The notes under the pieces: model-generated
What the model saw: the letters and a program-made list of their open reading frames with translations, nothing else
Told to the model about the DNA's origin: nothing
Database searches by the model: none
Assembly: GCA_036244855.1 (NCBI GenBank)
Contig: BQKZ01004839.1
Span: 1-19,246 of the forward strand
Source of the DNA: Temnopleurus reevesii
Lineage: Eukaryota; Echinodermata; Echinoidea; Temnopleuroida; Temnopleuridae
Direction: 5' to 3'
DNA length: 19,246 nt
Shown here: in pieces, positions 7,271-16,934 of the stretch
Layout of the letters: each line of letters begins with the position of its first letter
Numbering within the stretch: the first letter of the stretch is position 1
Translations under genes and position numbers: made by a program

Positions 7271-8185
7271 CCTTCATTTTATTCAATTTTGGTGTTAGTT
7301 TACAATAGTTTCATCACTGTGTATTGCCGTCGATAAGCAGGATGTGAAGGGTGCGAGCTGACCCCTATTTGGGATCTGAGTTGGTCAAACCCTATGGGTG
7401 AAAGGGATCAAAATAATGCCAAACGCATCCCCCACCCCCTGGTAAAAAAATAATTGAAACACACCCCTCTTAAAAGGAAAAACTAGCAACGAACCTGTGA
7501 TGCTGCTGTTCTAACATTTTTTTCTGGAGTTGCTCAATTCACATAAACTCCGAGTCCGATTTACATTAACCATATATTTTTTCCTGAGGTTTACGAGAAT
7601 GAGACTGTTATTTGTCAACAATTTCAAAGGACATACATTATGTGAATGCGGGGTCAGCAATATATGGTCTCAAATAATAGTTAGAGTTCTGTAAAAGGTA
7701 ACTTATAGAAAGAGCAAAATCACATGCATTCTTGGAGTTTTGTCCAAAGTATTTCAAAAGCGATCGGCTAAGCCCGAGGGGCCGGGGGTTTGAAAGTTAG
7801 AGTTATTGAATTCGGCTGATGACAAAAGTTGATTTAACGACCCTCATTTATCAACTTTTCTGATGTTCGCTGATTGGCATCGCGTATTCTTTGCTATCGT
7901 TATTGGAGGGCCCATATACACTACTCAAATAGTTGGGATCACTTTTTACTTGTTTCATATAACTACGAGCTCACTTTTCAAGATGTGTTAGGAGCTAGAG
8001 GCACCATACAAGAACTTTTCTTTATTGATGACTGAAAAATCATTTAATGTAATATAGTTTCAGTTGGGGAATTTCCAGCAATTACCATTTTCATTCTGCA
8101 TGAAGAGGGTTTGAACAACCACTTAGGTATAATAAAGTGACATTTAACGCAGATTCATCCAATCAATACACACTCACGCACCCAC
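7271..8185. other. Unassigned intergenic sequence
   Basis: No frame of note, no tRNA and no clear mobile element. A few C-rich patches (7425-7440) and the CpG-containing stretch 7760-7790 are not enough to call anything. Confidence 0.4.
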
Positions 8186-8226
<41 letters not shown>

Positions 8227-8237
8227 TACACACACAT
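8186..8237 (+). repeat. (CA)n microsatellite
   Basis: A run of CA dinucleotides, nearly perfect from 8187 to 8220 and then interrupted (AACACATACACACACA). Confidence 0.9.
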
Positions 8238-8302
8238 TTATATATATTAATATGTTCTTCATTTTATGGAAATAACATATTAAGTCCCTCCCTCCCCCCA
8301 AA

Positions 8303-8307
<5 letters not shown>

Positions 8308-8344
<37 letters not shown>
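8308..8344. repeat. (TA)n microsatellite
   Basis: About 18 uninterrupted AT/TA repeats, self-complementary and able to extrude as a hairpin. A shorter TATATATG run follows near 8392-8408. The minus-strand open frames over this stretch and the CA tract are repeat artefacts. Confidence 0.9.
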
Positions 8345-8349
<5 letters not shown>

Positions 8350-8409
8350 GATTGGCATAAATGCACACCTTCTCTCGTCTCGTCTTTTATATTATATATA
8401 TGTATATAT

Positions 8410-8995
8410 CTGTTGTGTTTAGTTTTGCCACAACAATCATTATTGAAATTTGTGAGCTTAGCTATAGCAAGTATTTTCCTGAACATCCTATAGAAGGCAC
8501 AGTTTGTTTGAAAGTGTTACTTGCAAGTGTTTTGTATTAGCATCGGTATGTGAAAAAAAACTAAAGTCTATGAATACCTTCTAGCTCAATACGCTTATTC
8601 AAATTAGTTTGGAGTACACTCATTCTAAAACTCATCGTCAATAAACTATGTTTAAAAAACACACATCAATTGCCCTTTATTTCTCACTCCCGTTACTTTC
8701 TAGACTATTGTGTCGGCCATTATATGTTTTGGGAGGGGTGAAAGAGAAACTTTAAAGTGCTTTGCAAAGTATTGAAGCAGCTAATCCGATCCTAGTTCTT
8801 TATATTCTGTTGACTCGTAGGTTCAACCTACTTCGAGATCGAGATTCCTGATAAAAAAAAAAACCACGGGGTTGTTGGGCTACAGGCAATCAAATTAACA
8901 AATTCTTTGCACGGTGATTGCTGTCCAAATATTGCCATTTTTGCTCCAAATTACATTTAAAGCACAATACAAGAAGACATATTTCTCAAAATCTC
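8410..8995. other. Unassigned intergenic sequence
   Basis: Nothing could be recognised on either strand beyond a short A run at 8853-8862. Confidence 0.4.
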
Positions 8996-8999
8996 ATGG

Positions 9000-9342
9000 T
9001 GCACGTTCCTAATTTCGAATTCGAACTTTTATTAAATATATTTATTTTACATTTATATATGACTTTATATTTAACTATCTAAGTTTATTTGTTTTTAATA
9101 TGTTTGATACTTTTATAATTGATTCATGTGATTTTATATTTAAACATCAATATTTATGCTTTTACTATGTACAACTCGTCTTTTAAAATTATTTATGCTT
9201 TTTACAATTCTAGGCCATTTTTAATGATTTCTTATTGTAATATGTATCTTATTTTATATGTACTGCAGGACCTTGTTGAAAAACAGTTTTAATCTGAACA
9301 TGTTATCCTGAAAAAGATGTTGAAATAAATAAATAAATAAAT
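9000..9342 (+). mobile_element. 3' end of a non-LTR retrotransposon (CR1/L2/jockey-like)
   Basis: A T-rich, TTTATAT-laden stretch resembles a LINE 3' UTR. It is followed by CTGCAGGACCTTGTTGAAAA, an ACAGTTTTAATCTG segment, ATCCTGAAAAAG and a tail of AAAT repeats (9323-9342). This order (GCAGGACC..., AAAACAG..., ATCCTG..., (AAAT)n) is how I recall many CR1/L2-type 3' ends in invertebrates. No reverse-transcriptase frame is present upstream, so the copy is 5'-truncated. Its left limit is a guess. Confidence 0.6.
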
Positions 9343-9679
9343 TCTTGATTCAACCTGTTGCCGAGACAAACATTAATTTTAAGAAGTTATCAAGCAACTT
9401 CCAACTTAGCATAAAAAAATGTCATCACTACAAACTATGTTTCTGTGGTTACTCTTCAAAATTGTCTGTCTTCAATGCTCTATGATGCATCAATTCTTTT
9501 CTTCAGGTGTCGAAAGGTAATTAATGAAGCAGCAAAGAGGATTTAAATAAGGTGCATTTATTAATATTTTTTAAAGTCATAATCCCGGACATAAACCTTT
9601 TTCTTAAAGGGGGACACCTACAAAGGTCACAATGGCTTCTGAATGTTTTATGATTTAGATTGCTAGCCACGTTTTCACA
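9343..9679. other. Unassigned spacer
   Basis: No feature was seen between the retrotransposon tail and MITE E copy 3. Confidence 0.4.
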
Positions 9680-9834
9680 AATTCAATGCTCTATGCACAA
9701 AGGTTGTTCTTTACAACCAGACCGAAAGCTTGCCCGAGGCTTGCCCGATATAGAAATATTTTATGTATACAAGCTAGATTCCAATTATTTTAGTTCAATT
9801 ATTAGTTTAGTTGAATAGCACGTAATAGTATGGT
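9680..9834 (+). mobile_element. MITE family E, copy 3 (partial)
   Basis: It shares CACAAAGGTTGTTCTTTACA, the tandem core GCTTGCCCGAGGCTTGCCCG, and a GATTCCAATTATTTTAG...AATAGCACGTAA segment with copies 1 and 2 in the same order. The outer AATAGGCGGG termini are absent, so both ends are truncated or eroded. Confidence 0.65.
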
Positions 9835-9883
9835 AGGAATGGGGGCTTCCCATGCACCCTCCGAACACATTTTTTTAACTTAC

Positions 9884-9982
9884 ATTTTTGGAATCCTTAG
9901 AGTGTCCGATTAACGAATTCAGTTGTTGCCAAGAAGAAATCGTGTCCCATGAGGGGTCATTGGCGGCCATATTGGCGGCCAT
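9884..9982 (-). CDS. Candidate first coding exon with TISU/YY1-like start
   Basis: On the minus strand CAAGATGGCCGC (one mismatch to the TISU/YY1 consensus SAASATGGCGGC) carries an ATG at 9982-9980. It opens 33 codons, beginning MAANMAANDPSWDTISSW and ending HSKDSKN, and then an excellent donor, AAT|GTAAGTT (exon end 9884), in phase 0. The frame closes soon in the intron, as expected for an exon. TISU starts mark genes with very short 5' leaders. Against this, CCAAGATGGCCGCC-type sequence, here in tandem with AATATGGCCGCC, also occurs as a dispersed repeat in animal genomes. MITE E copy 3 is adjacent. The product is unknown. Confidence 0.22.
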
Positions 9983-9989
9983 CTTGGAT

Positions 9990-11780
9990 TTTCTATGGAA
10001 ATCGCTAGTTTCCATAACTTTTGAAGTATACAACGCACATTGATAAATAAAACACTGTTATAGACTAAATACAACATAAGGAATTCAATGAAATGATTAT
10101 TTTCACGATTTAAGCAAGATAAATGCATGAAAACACCAAAGATATGAAAAACTAGCACTTGAATCTATAAGTAAACCAGCATACTTGCTGAAAAAATCTT
10201 GAAATGGTTGTAGTTAGCCCCTCGTTCCACGGTGCCTTGGCTATAGGGAACCTCCGCATTATTGTGGAAGCAAGAAAATAAAAAGGTCGTCCCTACTTCA
10301 GACTTTAGTTACTCCTGATTGTTCAAGAGATCGAGAGCATTATGACAAAAATCATTTTAGTTTTTCGATATTTGGGGAGGGTGCTGTTTTGGGACCATCG
10401 ATCAGACAAACTTTTTAATATCCAACTGGGAGGTTAATCTACAATATAGATTTCAAAGTAAAGTCAATTTAATTGAATCAAATTGAAAAAAAAAACTCAT
10501 AGAAAAGTATTTAGTGGAACGACCCTCCTGATTTCGGGCAAGTAATCTGAAGGGATTGCGCAGTTTGTGGGTTTAAATGCATGAAGAGGGGAAAGTGCAA
10601 GAAAGGGAGATGGAAAAAATTAAAAAAAAAACGGCCAGAGTCTGGAATAGATATACCCAGACAAACAGGTGTATTATACACTTAACTAACTAATGGGGTG
10701 AGACACATAAACAAGGCTATGCAAAAATGGGACACGCATTCAATCATGCAGCGACCAAATAGATGTGCTTGTTTGCTAATATGTTTGTAATAATTCGTTT
10801 CTTTTTGTTCGTATCGGTGTTTCGCTCAATTAACCATCTTTCGACAACTCGGCTCATTACTTTATGGGAGAGAAAAAAATATTTCAAGGTCGAACCTCCG
10901 GATAATTGGAATAGAATTAAGATATTGGTATGCTCGTAGTATTGCAGGAAAATATATTATGTTCTGAATTAACAATCGCCCAATTTGATCAAATTTATGA
11001 TCGTATTCATTAATTAGAATAACAACAACTTTGCAAAATATAAGGGTAACAGCCTCACTTATATTGGCATTTATTTTCACAATTTGGAAGAGTCTTTAAA
11101 AAAAAAATTAAGAAAATAATTTTCAATTTTTTCAACCCAAGTGATGCCCTCTATTTTTCTATTTAGCTCCGTGGTACATTAATGACAGTCTTAGTATTAT
11201 TTACATAGTTGACATGGTTGAAGAACCACGATTGTTCAGTATTTTAGCAGGATTGTCGTTTTCTTTTTTCCCCTTCTTTTTGAGGTGGTGTTCTTTCCTT
11301 TCCTATGAGCAATAATTGGCTAGGATTACGTTTCTATCGTATTTATGGAAAATTTCATTCACTTCAACTGTGTTGCAAAATAGCTATATTTGAAAGGTCG
11401 AGTCATTATACAATATTAATGTCGTCCAACAGAGCCATAATATTTCTTTGCTTAAACTATGTAGGCCTACATAAAAGAGGAACGCTGAGTTTATTTTGCC
11501 ATGAAAAAGGTTCACAAGAAATTGAAAGCGTGAAAAAAAGTATTAGACAACGGCATACCACAAGTTACAAAAGAGATCCTTATGAAATGTATATAATGCT
11601 TGAAAGCATATGGATTGAGTCCATTGGGAAACCAATGGTATTGCTTCTAATAATCAGAACACTTCACGTTCTTTTTTTTTTTGAACGACGAAGTTTTCCT
11701 GATGGAGGAACATATTCAAAGGAGCTAAGCAAAATATTTTGTAAAATCCCAGCTCGCCTTGCTGTGCCAAGCTAAAGACA
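9990..11780. other. Long intergenic stretch, no supported gene
   Basis: This stretch contains the longest frame in the window (11305-11775, plus strand, 156 codons). Its translation is rich in Ile, Leu, Phe and Ser, crosses a run of Phe codons from a T tract and shows no recognisable domain. The minus-strand frames at 9919-10158 and 10862-11080 are likewise unremarkable. I treat all three as chance frames in AT-rich DNA. No RNA gene or inverted repeat was identified. Confidence 0.45.
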
Positions 11781-11782
11781 AG

Positions 11783-11935
11783 TCACACCTTTTACGCTTT
11801 TATAGCTAACGTGTGCCCATCGCAGATAAAATGAAGAATACGCATCATAAGCGCAGACATTAGCGAGGGAGACGCCTGGCTGTATGGGGGCAATGTGCGT
11901 ACGTCCAGCGCAAGCCGAACGATTTCAACATCAGT
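11783..11935 (+). repeat. CpG-containing patch, possible diverged copy of the 18018 repeat
   Basis: It starts TCACACCTTTTACGCTTTT and continues with CpG-bearing segments (CGTGTGCCCATCGCAG, ACGCATCATAAGCGC, GTCCAGCGCAAGCCG). The opening and the order of motifs resemble 18018-18240 (TCACACCTTTGCGTTTTT...GGCCCAGCG...AGACGCATGTG). Similarity is weak by eye. Confidence 0.25.
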
Positions 11936-12645
11936 CAAGTATCTTCCCTACGTATTTCTTCGCACAGGGGGCCTGTTAGTAACATCCTAACTTTATAATG
12001 CACACACTGGGCAAACATTGCCTACACACGCAAATGTGTGACGAATCCGTTAATAAATACCATTGAGACTTCTACCACTACATTTCCACTCAACATGCTC
12101 AAGATTCAAGATCACCATTCCGAAGTACTTTGATGCCTACCCTATTTGCTCGACCCTTAAACCAAACACCATTCTAGACTCCCGTTTGATATGAAAATAT
12201 GAGGAGATCAGTCGACAAAAGAGAGTCTATTCTTGATTATTTACCGAGTGAGTGTCACTGAGGATGTTTGGTTAATCACGAATTGCGTTTGGTTGCTTCT
12301 GTATTTGAATCGTATCTTATACATTTCCATCTGATCTGAAAACAATTTAAGAGCAATTTTATCTGTAAAAATGAAGTGCATAAGCCATGTAAAATCTTAT
12401 GGTAAACTTTTCGAGTGGATTTGTCTGCTTCTATTTTAAATCGAAGCTTATTCAATGCCAGAAAAATCAAATCGTCAAAATCAAATTGCATTATTGCTGA
12501 ACACAAGAAAGTCACGACATAGCAACAATGCAGAGGGTTTCGCAGTGAAATAACTTTTAATTCCAAAGGAGAGCACGTGATAATAAAATATTGAGTGTTC
12601 TGATGGTTTTTGTAACATTTAAACACTCTTTCGCTTATGTCACTT
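11936..12645. other. Unassigned intergenic sequence
   Basis: CAGGGGGCCTGTTAGTAACA (about 11966-11985) resembles the MITE termini seen elsewhere in the window, but no partner terminus was found. The minus-strand frame 12276-12626 (116 codons) has no conserved feature and is probably chance. Confidence 0.35.
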
Positions 12646-12694
12646 CATGAAAACGACAAAATTTGGATGCGGATATAAAGAAACGTGGTTTCAT

Positions 12695-12858
12695 TCTACA
12701 GCCATTTTGAAAATGGTGGCTGAAGACATGGTCAATGAAAATAGAACAAAATATATGTTTTTCTTTAGGACCTCAAAATGGATTATTTCTACCAACTGCA
12801 TAGAAGAAATTCCAAATGGCGGCAAAGACAACCATAAAAATAGAACTACATTTAAAAA
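12695..12858 (+). repeat. Two diverged units of an AAATGGYGGC-type repeat
   Basis: AAAATGGTGGCTGAAGACAT with GAAAATAGAACAAAATATAT further on is echoed about 105 bp later by CAAATGGCGGCAAAGACAAC and AAAAATAGAACTACATTT. The first unit contains the near-palindrome CCATTTTGAAAATGG. This motif style resembles the AAGATGGCCGCC stretch at 9960-9985. The plus-strand frame 12647-12865 runs over both units and is not supported as a gene. Confidence 0.4.
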
Positions 12859-12912
12859 AATCTAAAATCACACGAAAAAAGGAAGAATGTGAACGAAGAG
12901 ATAGGGAGAGAG

Positions 12913-12915
12913 ATT

Positions 12916-12971
<56 letters not shown>

Positions 12972-12984
12972 CAGAGAGAGAGAC

Positions 12985-13033
<49 letters not shown>
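12913..13033 (+). repeat. (GA)n microsatellite with GACA interruptions
   Basis: About 120 bp of GA repeats broken by GACAGAGA units. The long Arg-Glu frame on one strand and the Leu-Ser frame on the other are consequences of the dinucleotide repeat. Confidence 0.95.
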
Positions 13034-13475
13034 GGAAGGGTGTTATCTGGATAGAGTTTAAAGAAAGAAAGAGAGGGAGAGGGGTGAATAGATCACTTCT
13101 TTGCCCCATAGAGTTACATTGATCTATTTGTTACCACCAAAACACCATTAATGTATGATATTATCAACAGAACGGGGTCATATTAACCAAAGATTTGTTC
13201 AAGCTCAATGAATAATCATAATGTGAGGATAATGTTATCTTACCATCTTTAGAATTTATGGTTTATTCCACAGTTTACCGTAGCCAGAGGCTTCTGAATT
13301 GCCAAAAAATGAGTTGAAATGTATTCGTTCTTATAAAAAGGAGATTTAACAGACTGTATTTGCCCAAAACCAAGATAATTGGTGTCTATACCAAGTTGTT
13401 CTGAAAGTTTAGAACGGCATTGTACGAACTATACTGTGACATAATCCCGGGTGGTGTTTCACCAATTTGAGAACA
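13034..13475. other. Unassigned sequence
   Basis: On the minus strand an acceptor-like TTGGCAATTCAG and a good donor ATG|GTAAGAT bracket a 50-nt segment (about 13294-13245). Every frame in that segment carries a stop, so at most it could be an untranslated exon. Nothing else was noticed. Confidence 0.3.
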
Positions 13476-13544
13476 ACTGGTATCAGTTCTTGTGGTGAAT
13501 ACTCGTAAGATCACCACTGATTTAGCACAAGAACTGATACCAGT
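13476..13544. repeat. Perfect 19-bp inverted repeat (hairpin)
   Basis: ACTGGTATCAGTTCTTGTG (13476-13494) is the exact reverse complement of 13526-13544. Inside, GGTGA (13494-13498) can pair with TCACC (13511-13515), leaving a 12-nt loop and a one-sided bulge (ACTGATTTAG). The size is that of a short RNA hairpin or a small foldback remnant. Overlapping frames on both strands (13492-13734 plus; 13386-13655 minus) lack any recognisable domain. Confidence 0.7.
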
Positions 13545-14019
13545 CTTTGGATGTATATTCATAAGGAAAATATTCAAACACGACCAATACCAGTCTTCTG
13601 TCTTAGGTGAAGTCAGTAAATTTACGGGAAAAATAATTACTTCAATAAACCACACATTTCACAAAGTTGAGGAGACATTACCAAAAAAGAAGGTTGTGAT
13701 TAAATGCAAAACGTTTGCTCTATCTTCAAAGTAAACCATGCGATACATAAACTACAAGCTATGAACATAATCCCAAGGATTTCTGCAATAGAAACCTTAT
13801 ACAGTCATGTTATATGTGAATAGCATTTTAGCCCCACGCTGGGTATTTCCTATTGAGGTAATGTGGACACAAAATGAACTCCCAACATGAATATACAAGC
13901 AATACAATAGATTATATTATTGACATTGAGGAGGTTTGAACAAAATTAAGGGTGGAAAGATTCGTAGTATTTTGCATAATTTAGATAGTGTACATGAAAT
14001 GTATATTTTGTATGTACAT
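13545..14019. other. Unassigned sequence
   Basis: The plus-strand frame starting at 13492 reaches 13734 (80 codons). Its residue composition is plausible but matches nothing I know. No splice signals or RNA genes were seen. Confidence 0.35.
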
Positions 14020-14145
14020 GGGTCTGTAAATACGATTAATACGATTAATGGACAATTAATCGTATCTCTATGGTACAAACTTTGTAATACGCTTACGATT
14101 ATTATTTGTCGTAAGTTTTGTTGCATCTTTTATGTTACAGGACCC
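14020..14145. mobile_element. Cloverleaf-like MITE family F, copy 2
   Basis: The 126-bp element runs from GGGTCTGTAA to TTACAGGACCC and aligns along its length with 5766-5893. Both internal hairpins persist: ACGATTAAT with ATTAATCGT (left) and CTTACGA with TCGTAAG (right), although the loop sequences have changed. The left terminus has lost the ACATAAAA part. Frames crossing it are chance. Confidence 0.7.
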
Positions 14146-15040
14146 AGTTCAGGCAATAAGTGTCAACCAGTCAAGGCCGATTCTTGGGGAAAAATGAAGT
14201 GTAAAGTTATTTGTAATTTTGTGACAATTCTGCCCAGAAAATACTAAAAAGGTGACTAATCTATAACTTGTACAATCTATAACATAACCAATAAGCACCA
14301 TGTCTCTGTTGTGCATTAAATACAAGCTTGCACATCACAACATTAATATGTCGGTGTAAAACCTAAGTGGAACTGTACTATATTAAAAGTCAGTTATAGG
14401 CATTTTGTTTTCAAGTGGCATGATAGAAGACATTTCTAACATTTTCTTGCACTAATTCGGGATTGACAAATGATAAACATACATGTTAAATATATGCTCC
14501 AATGATATTCATAGTACTCATTAAAACATCAATCTTCATTTTGGCCCTCAACATTTATTGTGTCAAAGTAAATTTTAAAAGCCTACTATGATGTCATTTA
14601 CAAATAATAAACAATTTAACTGATTTTGGAAAATGATTCTAGGACTTAACCTACTTAGGTTAAGCTCTGATCGGAATAAATTTGAGATTTGAAAAAAATC
14701 CATTTTGTGTAAATTTGCATTAAAATACAAAATCATATTCACAGCATTGATTCGAAGAATTTCCACCCTTCATACTAGAATATGTTCGTCTTTTAGCAAT
14801 GCTATACGAAAAATATTTATGTCATGAATATTAGATGTATGAGCAGAAAGTTCATGATTTAAATATTTACCCCCATCGGCCCCTTAATCCAAAGTTTCAC
14901 TCAGAAGCTGAAGTGGCTCGTGATTTTACATGTGCAAGCATGGAAAGTGTCTGGTATATTTTTAGCAGATATTCTGTATTTTGGTTTCTGCATCCTTAGC
15001 ATTATAGGGTGCCTTCATTAAAGAAAAACATAAAAATCCA
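14146..15040. other. AT-rich intergenic sequence, nothing recognised
   Basis: No frame above about 65 codons, no RNA gene and no strong repeat could be identified. Confidence 0.45.
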
Positions 15041-15049
15041 GTTTCTTAC

Positions 15050-15299
15050 CTGTTATAAAAACAGCGATCCAAAGGTCAGTTGCTCAATCTCTGTTATTCA
15101 CTTGCTGCACACACCTGCCCAGACATATTCCACTGCGCTCTTGTGATTTGAATCAAAAGGCAATCAAGAACAATTTCCACGATTTCAGCTACCAACTCGA
15201 CTAGCACAAACACTTCACGATGTCCGTAATGTCATGACATTTCTGTTTTACGAAGTATCCATGATTTTAGATAAAATATGACATTTGTGTAATCAAAAT
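15050..15299 (-). ncRNA. Candidate untranslated first exon (minus strand)
   Basis: The start is set by an initiator-like CCATTTT (A+1 at 15299), 26 bases downstream of a TATA box. The end is set by a textbook donor, CAG|GTAAGA (exon end 15050). The 250-nt segment contains five ATGs, each followed by a stop within 11 codons, and no frame runs from an ATG through the donor. It would therefore be a 5' leader exon or part of a non-coding RNA. The downstream exon is unknown. The minus-strand candidates at 9982 and 2366 are possible partners, but the link is a guess. Confidence 0.3.
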
Positions 15300-15317
15300 G
15301 GTATAACGTTGGTCTGT

Positions 15318-15342
15318 GTATATAATGTGTGCGACGTAGGGC
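15318..15342 (-). promoter_or_regulatory. Candidate core promoter, minus strand (TATA + CRE-like)
   Basis: TTATATAC (15325-15318, minus strand) lies 26 bases from the initiator-like CCATTTT at 15299, the standard TATA-to-start distance. A CRE-like CTACGTCGC sits just upstream of it, at about 15340-15330. The surrounding 200 bp are richer in CpG than most of the window. Confidence 0.35.
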
Positions 15343-15439
15343 GTCTACACGACACTTTCTGAAGGACCGATCGCTGTGCGAGAAATTGTTCTCGACTTCT
15401 GTGACTACTTTTGCGTGATAATTTGCTTTTCATACAATT

Positions 15440-15520
15440 GACCAATCAGAGCGCGAGTTGGTCTGCAAAGGCGGACTACAGGACTGGTATATAGTTGTCA
15501 GTGTACGCTTGATGCTTTGG
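15440..15520 (+). promoter_or_regulatory. Candidate promoter, plus strand (CCAAT + TATA-like)
   Basis: GACCAATCAGAGCGCG (15440-15455) is a near-ideal NF-Y CCAAT box. TATATAG follows at 15488-15494, giving the usual spacing of CCAAT near -75 and TATA near -30 for a start at about 15518. The CCAAT box also stands upstream of the minus-strand TATA at 15325, so one regulatory region could serve both directions. Confidence 0.35.
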
Positions 15521-15530
15521 TGCGGTGATA

Positions 15531-15614
15531 ATGCGAAAGAAAATACCGATTGTTGCGAACTCGTTGCCTTGCGAGTGGGTTTTTTCCTACAAAAGTGAAA
15601 CGCTTGGACGGTAA
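15531..15614 (+). CDS. Short ATG frame downstream of the candidate promoter
   Basis: The first ATG after the predicted start opens 27 codons (MRKKIPIVANSLPCEWVFSY and a short tail) and ends in TAA at 15614. A weak donor, CG|GTAACA, overlaps the stop (exon end 15610), so it could be a first coding exon. A good acceptor-like polypyrimidine-AG lies only 50 bases further (15660), and that join would stop after a few codons. The product is unknown. It may be an upstream ORF or chance. Confidence 0.15.
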   Translation: MRKKIPIVANSLPCEWVFSYKSETLGR

Positions 15615-15660
15615 CAAGTTTCCATTCGGACTTCTTTTCTTCTTTTTTTGTTTTGTGTAG

Positions 15661-15780
15661 TTTGATGAAAAATCCCTGTGGCTAAAATTCAAAATTGCGG
15701 ATGAACTTTATTACCGGAAAAGTACAAAATAAAACAAGGATCAGAGTTCACAATTTCATAATTCGTTTCAGATTGATGGG
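15661..15780. other. Unassigned sequence
   Basis: Nothing further was recognised downstream of the polypyrimidine-AG at 15625-15660. Confidence 0.35.
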
Positions 15781-15786
15781 ATATAG

Positions 15787-15861
15787 GTCAGATGTTTGTT
15801 CATCAATCTTGTCAAATCACCCAATGAACAAGATTGATGAAAATCAGATGAAATATCTGAC
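15787..15861. repeat. Two-part hairpin with 14-bp perfect stem
   Basis: TTCATCAATCTTGT (15799-15812) pairs perfectly with 15828-15841 across a 15-nt loop. An outer GTCAGAT (15787-15793) pairs with ATCTGAC (15855-15861). The 16-mer AATGAACAAGATTGAT in the right arm (15824-15839) recurs exactly at 19056-19071, suggesting a dispersed repeat. Confidence 0.6.
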
Positions 15862-16685
15862 TCCGCCATCATAATCATATACTTTGACAAATATTTAATG
15901 CAAATGCTAAACTTATGATGAATGACATCATCATATTATCCATATCAACAATAGTCAGATACTTGTAAAGATGAAGACTTGCCCATGCTCGCTCTTATAA
16001 TTCTGTCGCATTCACACTTATCTGGAGTTTAGCCGACATTTAGCGGGTGTTTACCCGGTGTTTCCAAGCCTGATATGTCACACATTATTGTCCCGTCAAT
16101 TTTTATTGTCCTAATATATTGTCTGACATGGCTAGAATAGAAGGCCTGTATTTACCCGGCTGTTCATCATAATAGCGTAAATCCATTTCCCTTTTTTATT
16201 CTTCGAATGCTGCATTTTCAGATGAATTTCATGCGGTAATGAATGGATCTGAATTTATTTCAATTTAGATTTTGTTTTCATTCTAAAATGTCCCCACCTG
16301 TCCCTACACCAACTGGTATATATGGGAAAAATGTTAAGACAGTGAAAATTCATCGTTTTTAGTTTTTAATATTGCTGAAACATTTTCAGCTAAAATTCGT
16401 CTGACAGCAATTGTGTTTATACAGTTTTATGTGGTATATAGGGTCATATAAATGTTTTGTCCCTCATCATTTTCTTGTTTATGCATTTTAACAAGTATTT
16501 CATTTTGTCAATACCCATACGATGAACAGTCTTTCGTGTGTATAATGAATCAAATAAAATCAAAGAATACTTAGAAACATGAACGAAACTATTCTGTTAT
16601 TTTTCGATGTTATCAAAAAGATACACAAATAAATGAAAAATATTGCAAAGTGATTATAATGGTAATGATACAAATTATGTTAATA
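15862..16685. other. Unassigned intergenic sequence
   Basis: A short GC-richer patch (16010-16075, with GTTTAGCCGACATTTAGCGG and TTTACCCGG, the latter repeated near 16152) may be an old repeat. No gene was recognised. Confidence 0.35.
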
Positions 16686-16716
16686 ATGATGATGATGATA
16701 TAGATAGAAATGATGG

Positions 16717-16761
<45 letters not shown>

Positions 16762-16844
16762 GGATAATGATGATGGTGAAGATGATGATGATGATGATGG
16801 TGATGGTGATGGTGATGGTGATGGTGATGATGATGATGAGGATG

Positions 16845-16886
<42 letters not shown>

Positions 16887-16930
16887 CTGATGAGGATAAT
16901 GATGATGATGATAATGATGATTATGATGGT
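16686..16930 (+). repeat. (GAT)n trinucleotide microsatellite
   Basis: About 245 bp of GAT/GGT/GAG triplets with internal (GGTGAT)n and (GAGGAT)n blocks. One frame reads as poly-Asp and another as poly-Met. Both are products of the repeat and are not called genes. The hierarchy of variant triplets indicates repeated local duplication. Confidence 0.95.
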
Positions 16931-16934
16931 GACG

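Noticed and set aside
11305..11775. Longest open frame, 156 codons, plus strand
   Set aside because: No domain, codon bias or splice context. It includes a Phe run from a T tract, and its length is within chance for AT-rich DNA.
12852..13122. Arg/Glu and Leu/Ser repeat proteins on opposite strands
   Set aside because: Direct translation of the GA microsatellite.
13245..13294. Minus-strand exon between TTCAG and ATG|GTAAGAT
   Set aside because: All three frames contain stops. It could only be an untranslated exon, with no supporting evidence.
15531..15600. Small nuclear or other Pol III RNA near the hairpin ACTCG...CGAGT followed by T6
   Set aside because: The sequence does not match U6, 7SK, Y, U11/U12 or SL RNAs as I know them, and no internal Pol III boxes were found.
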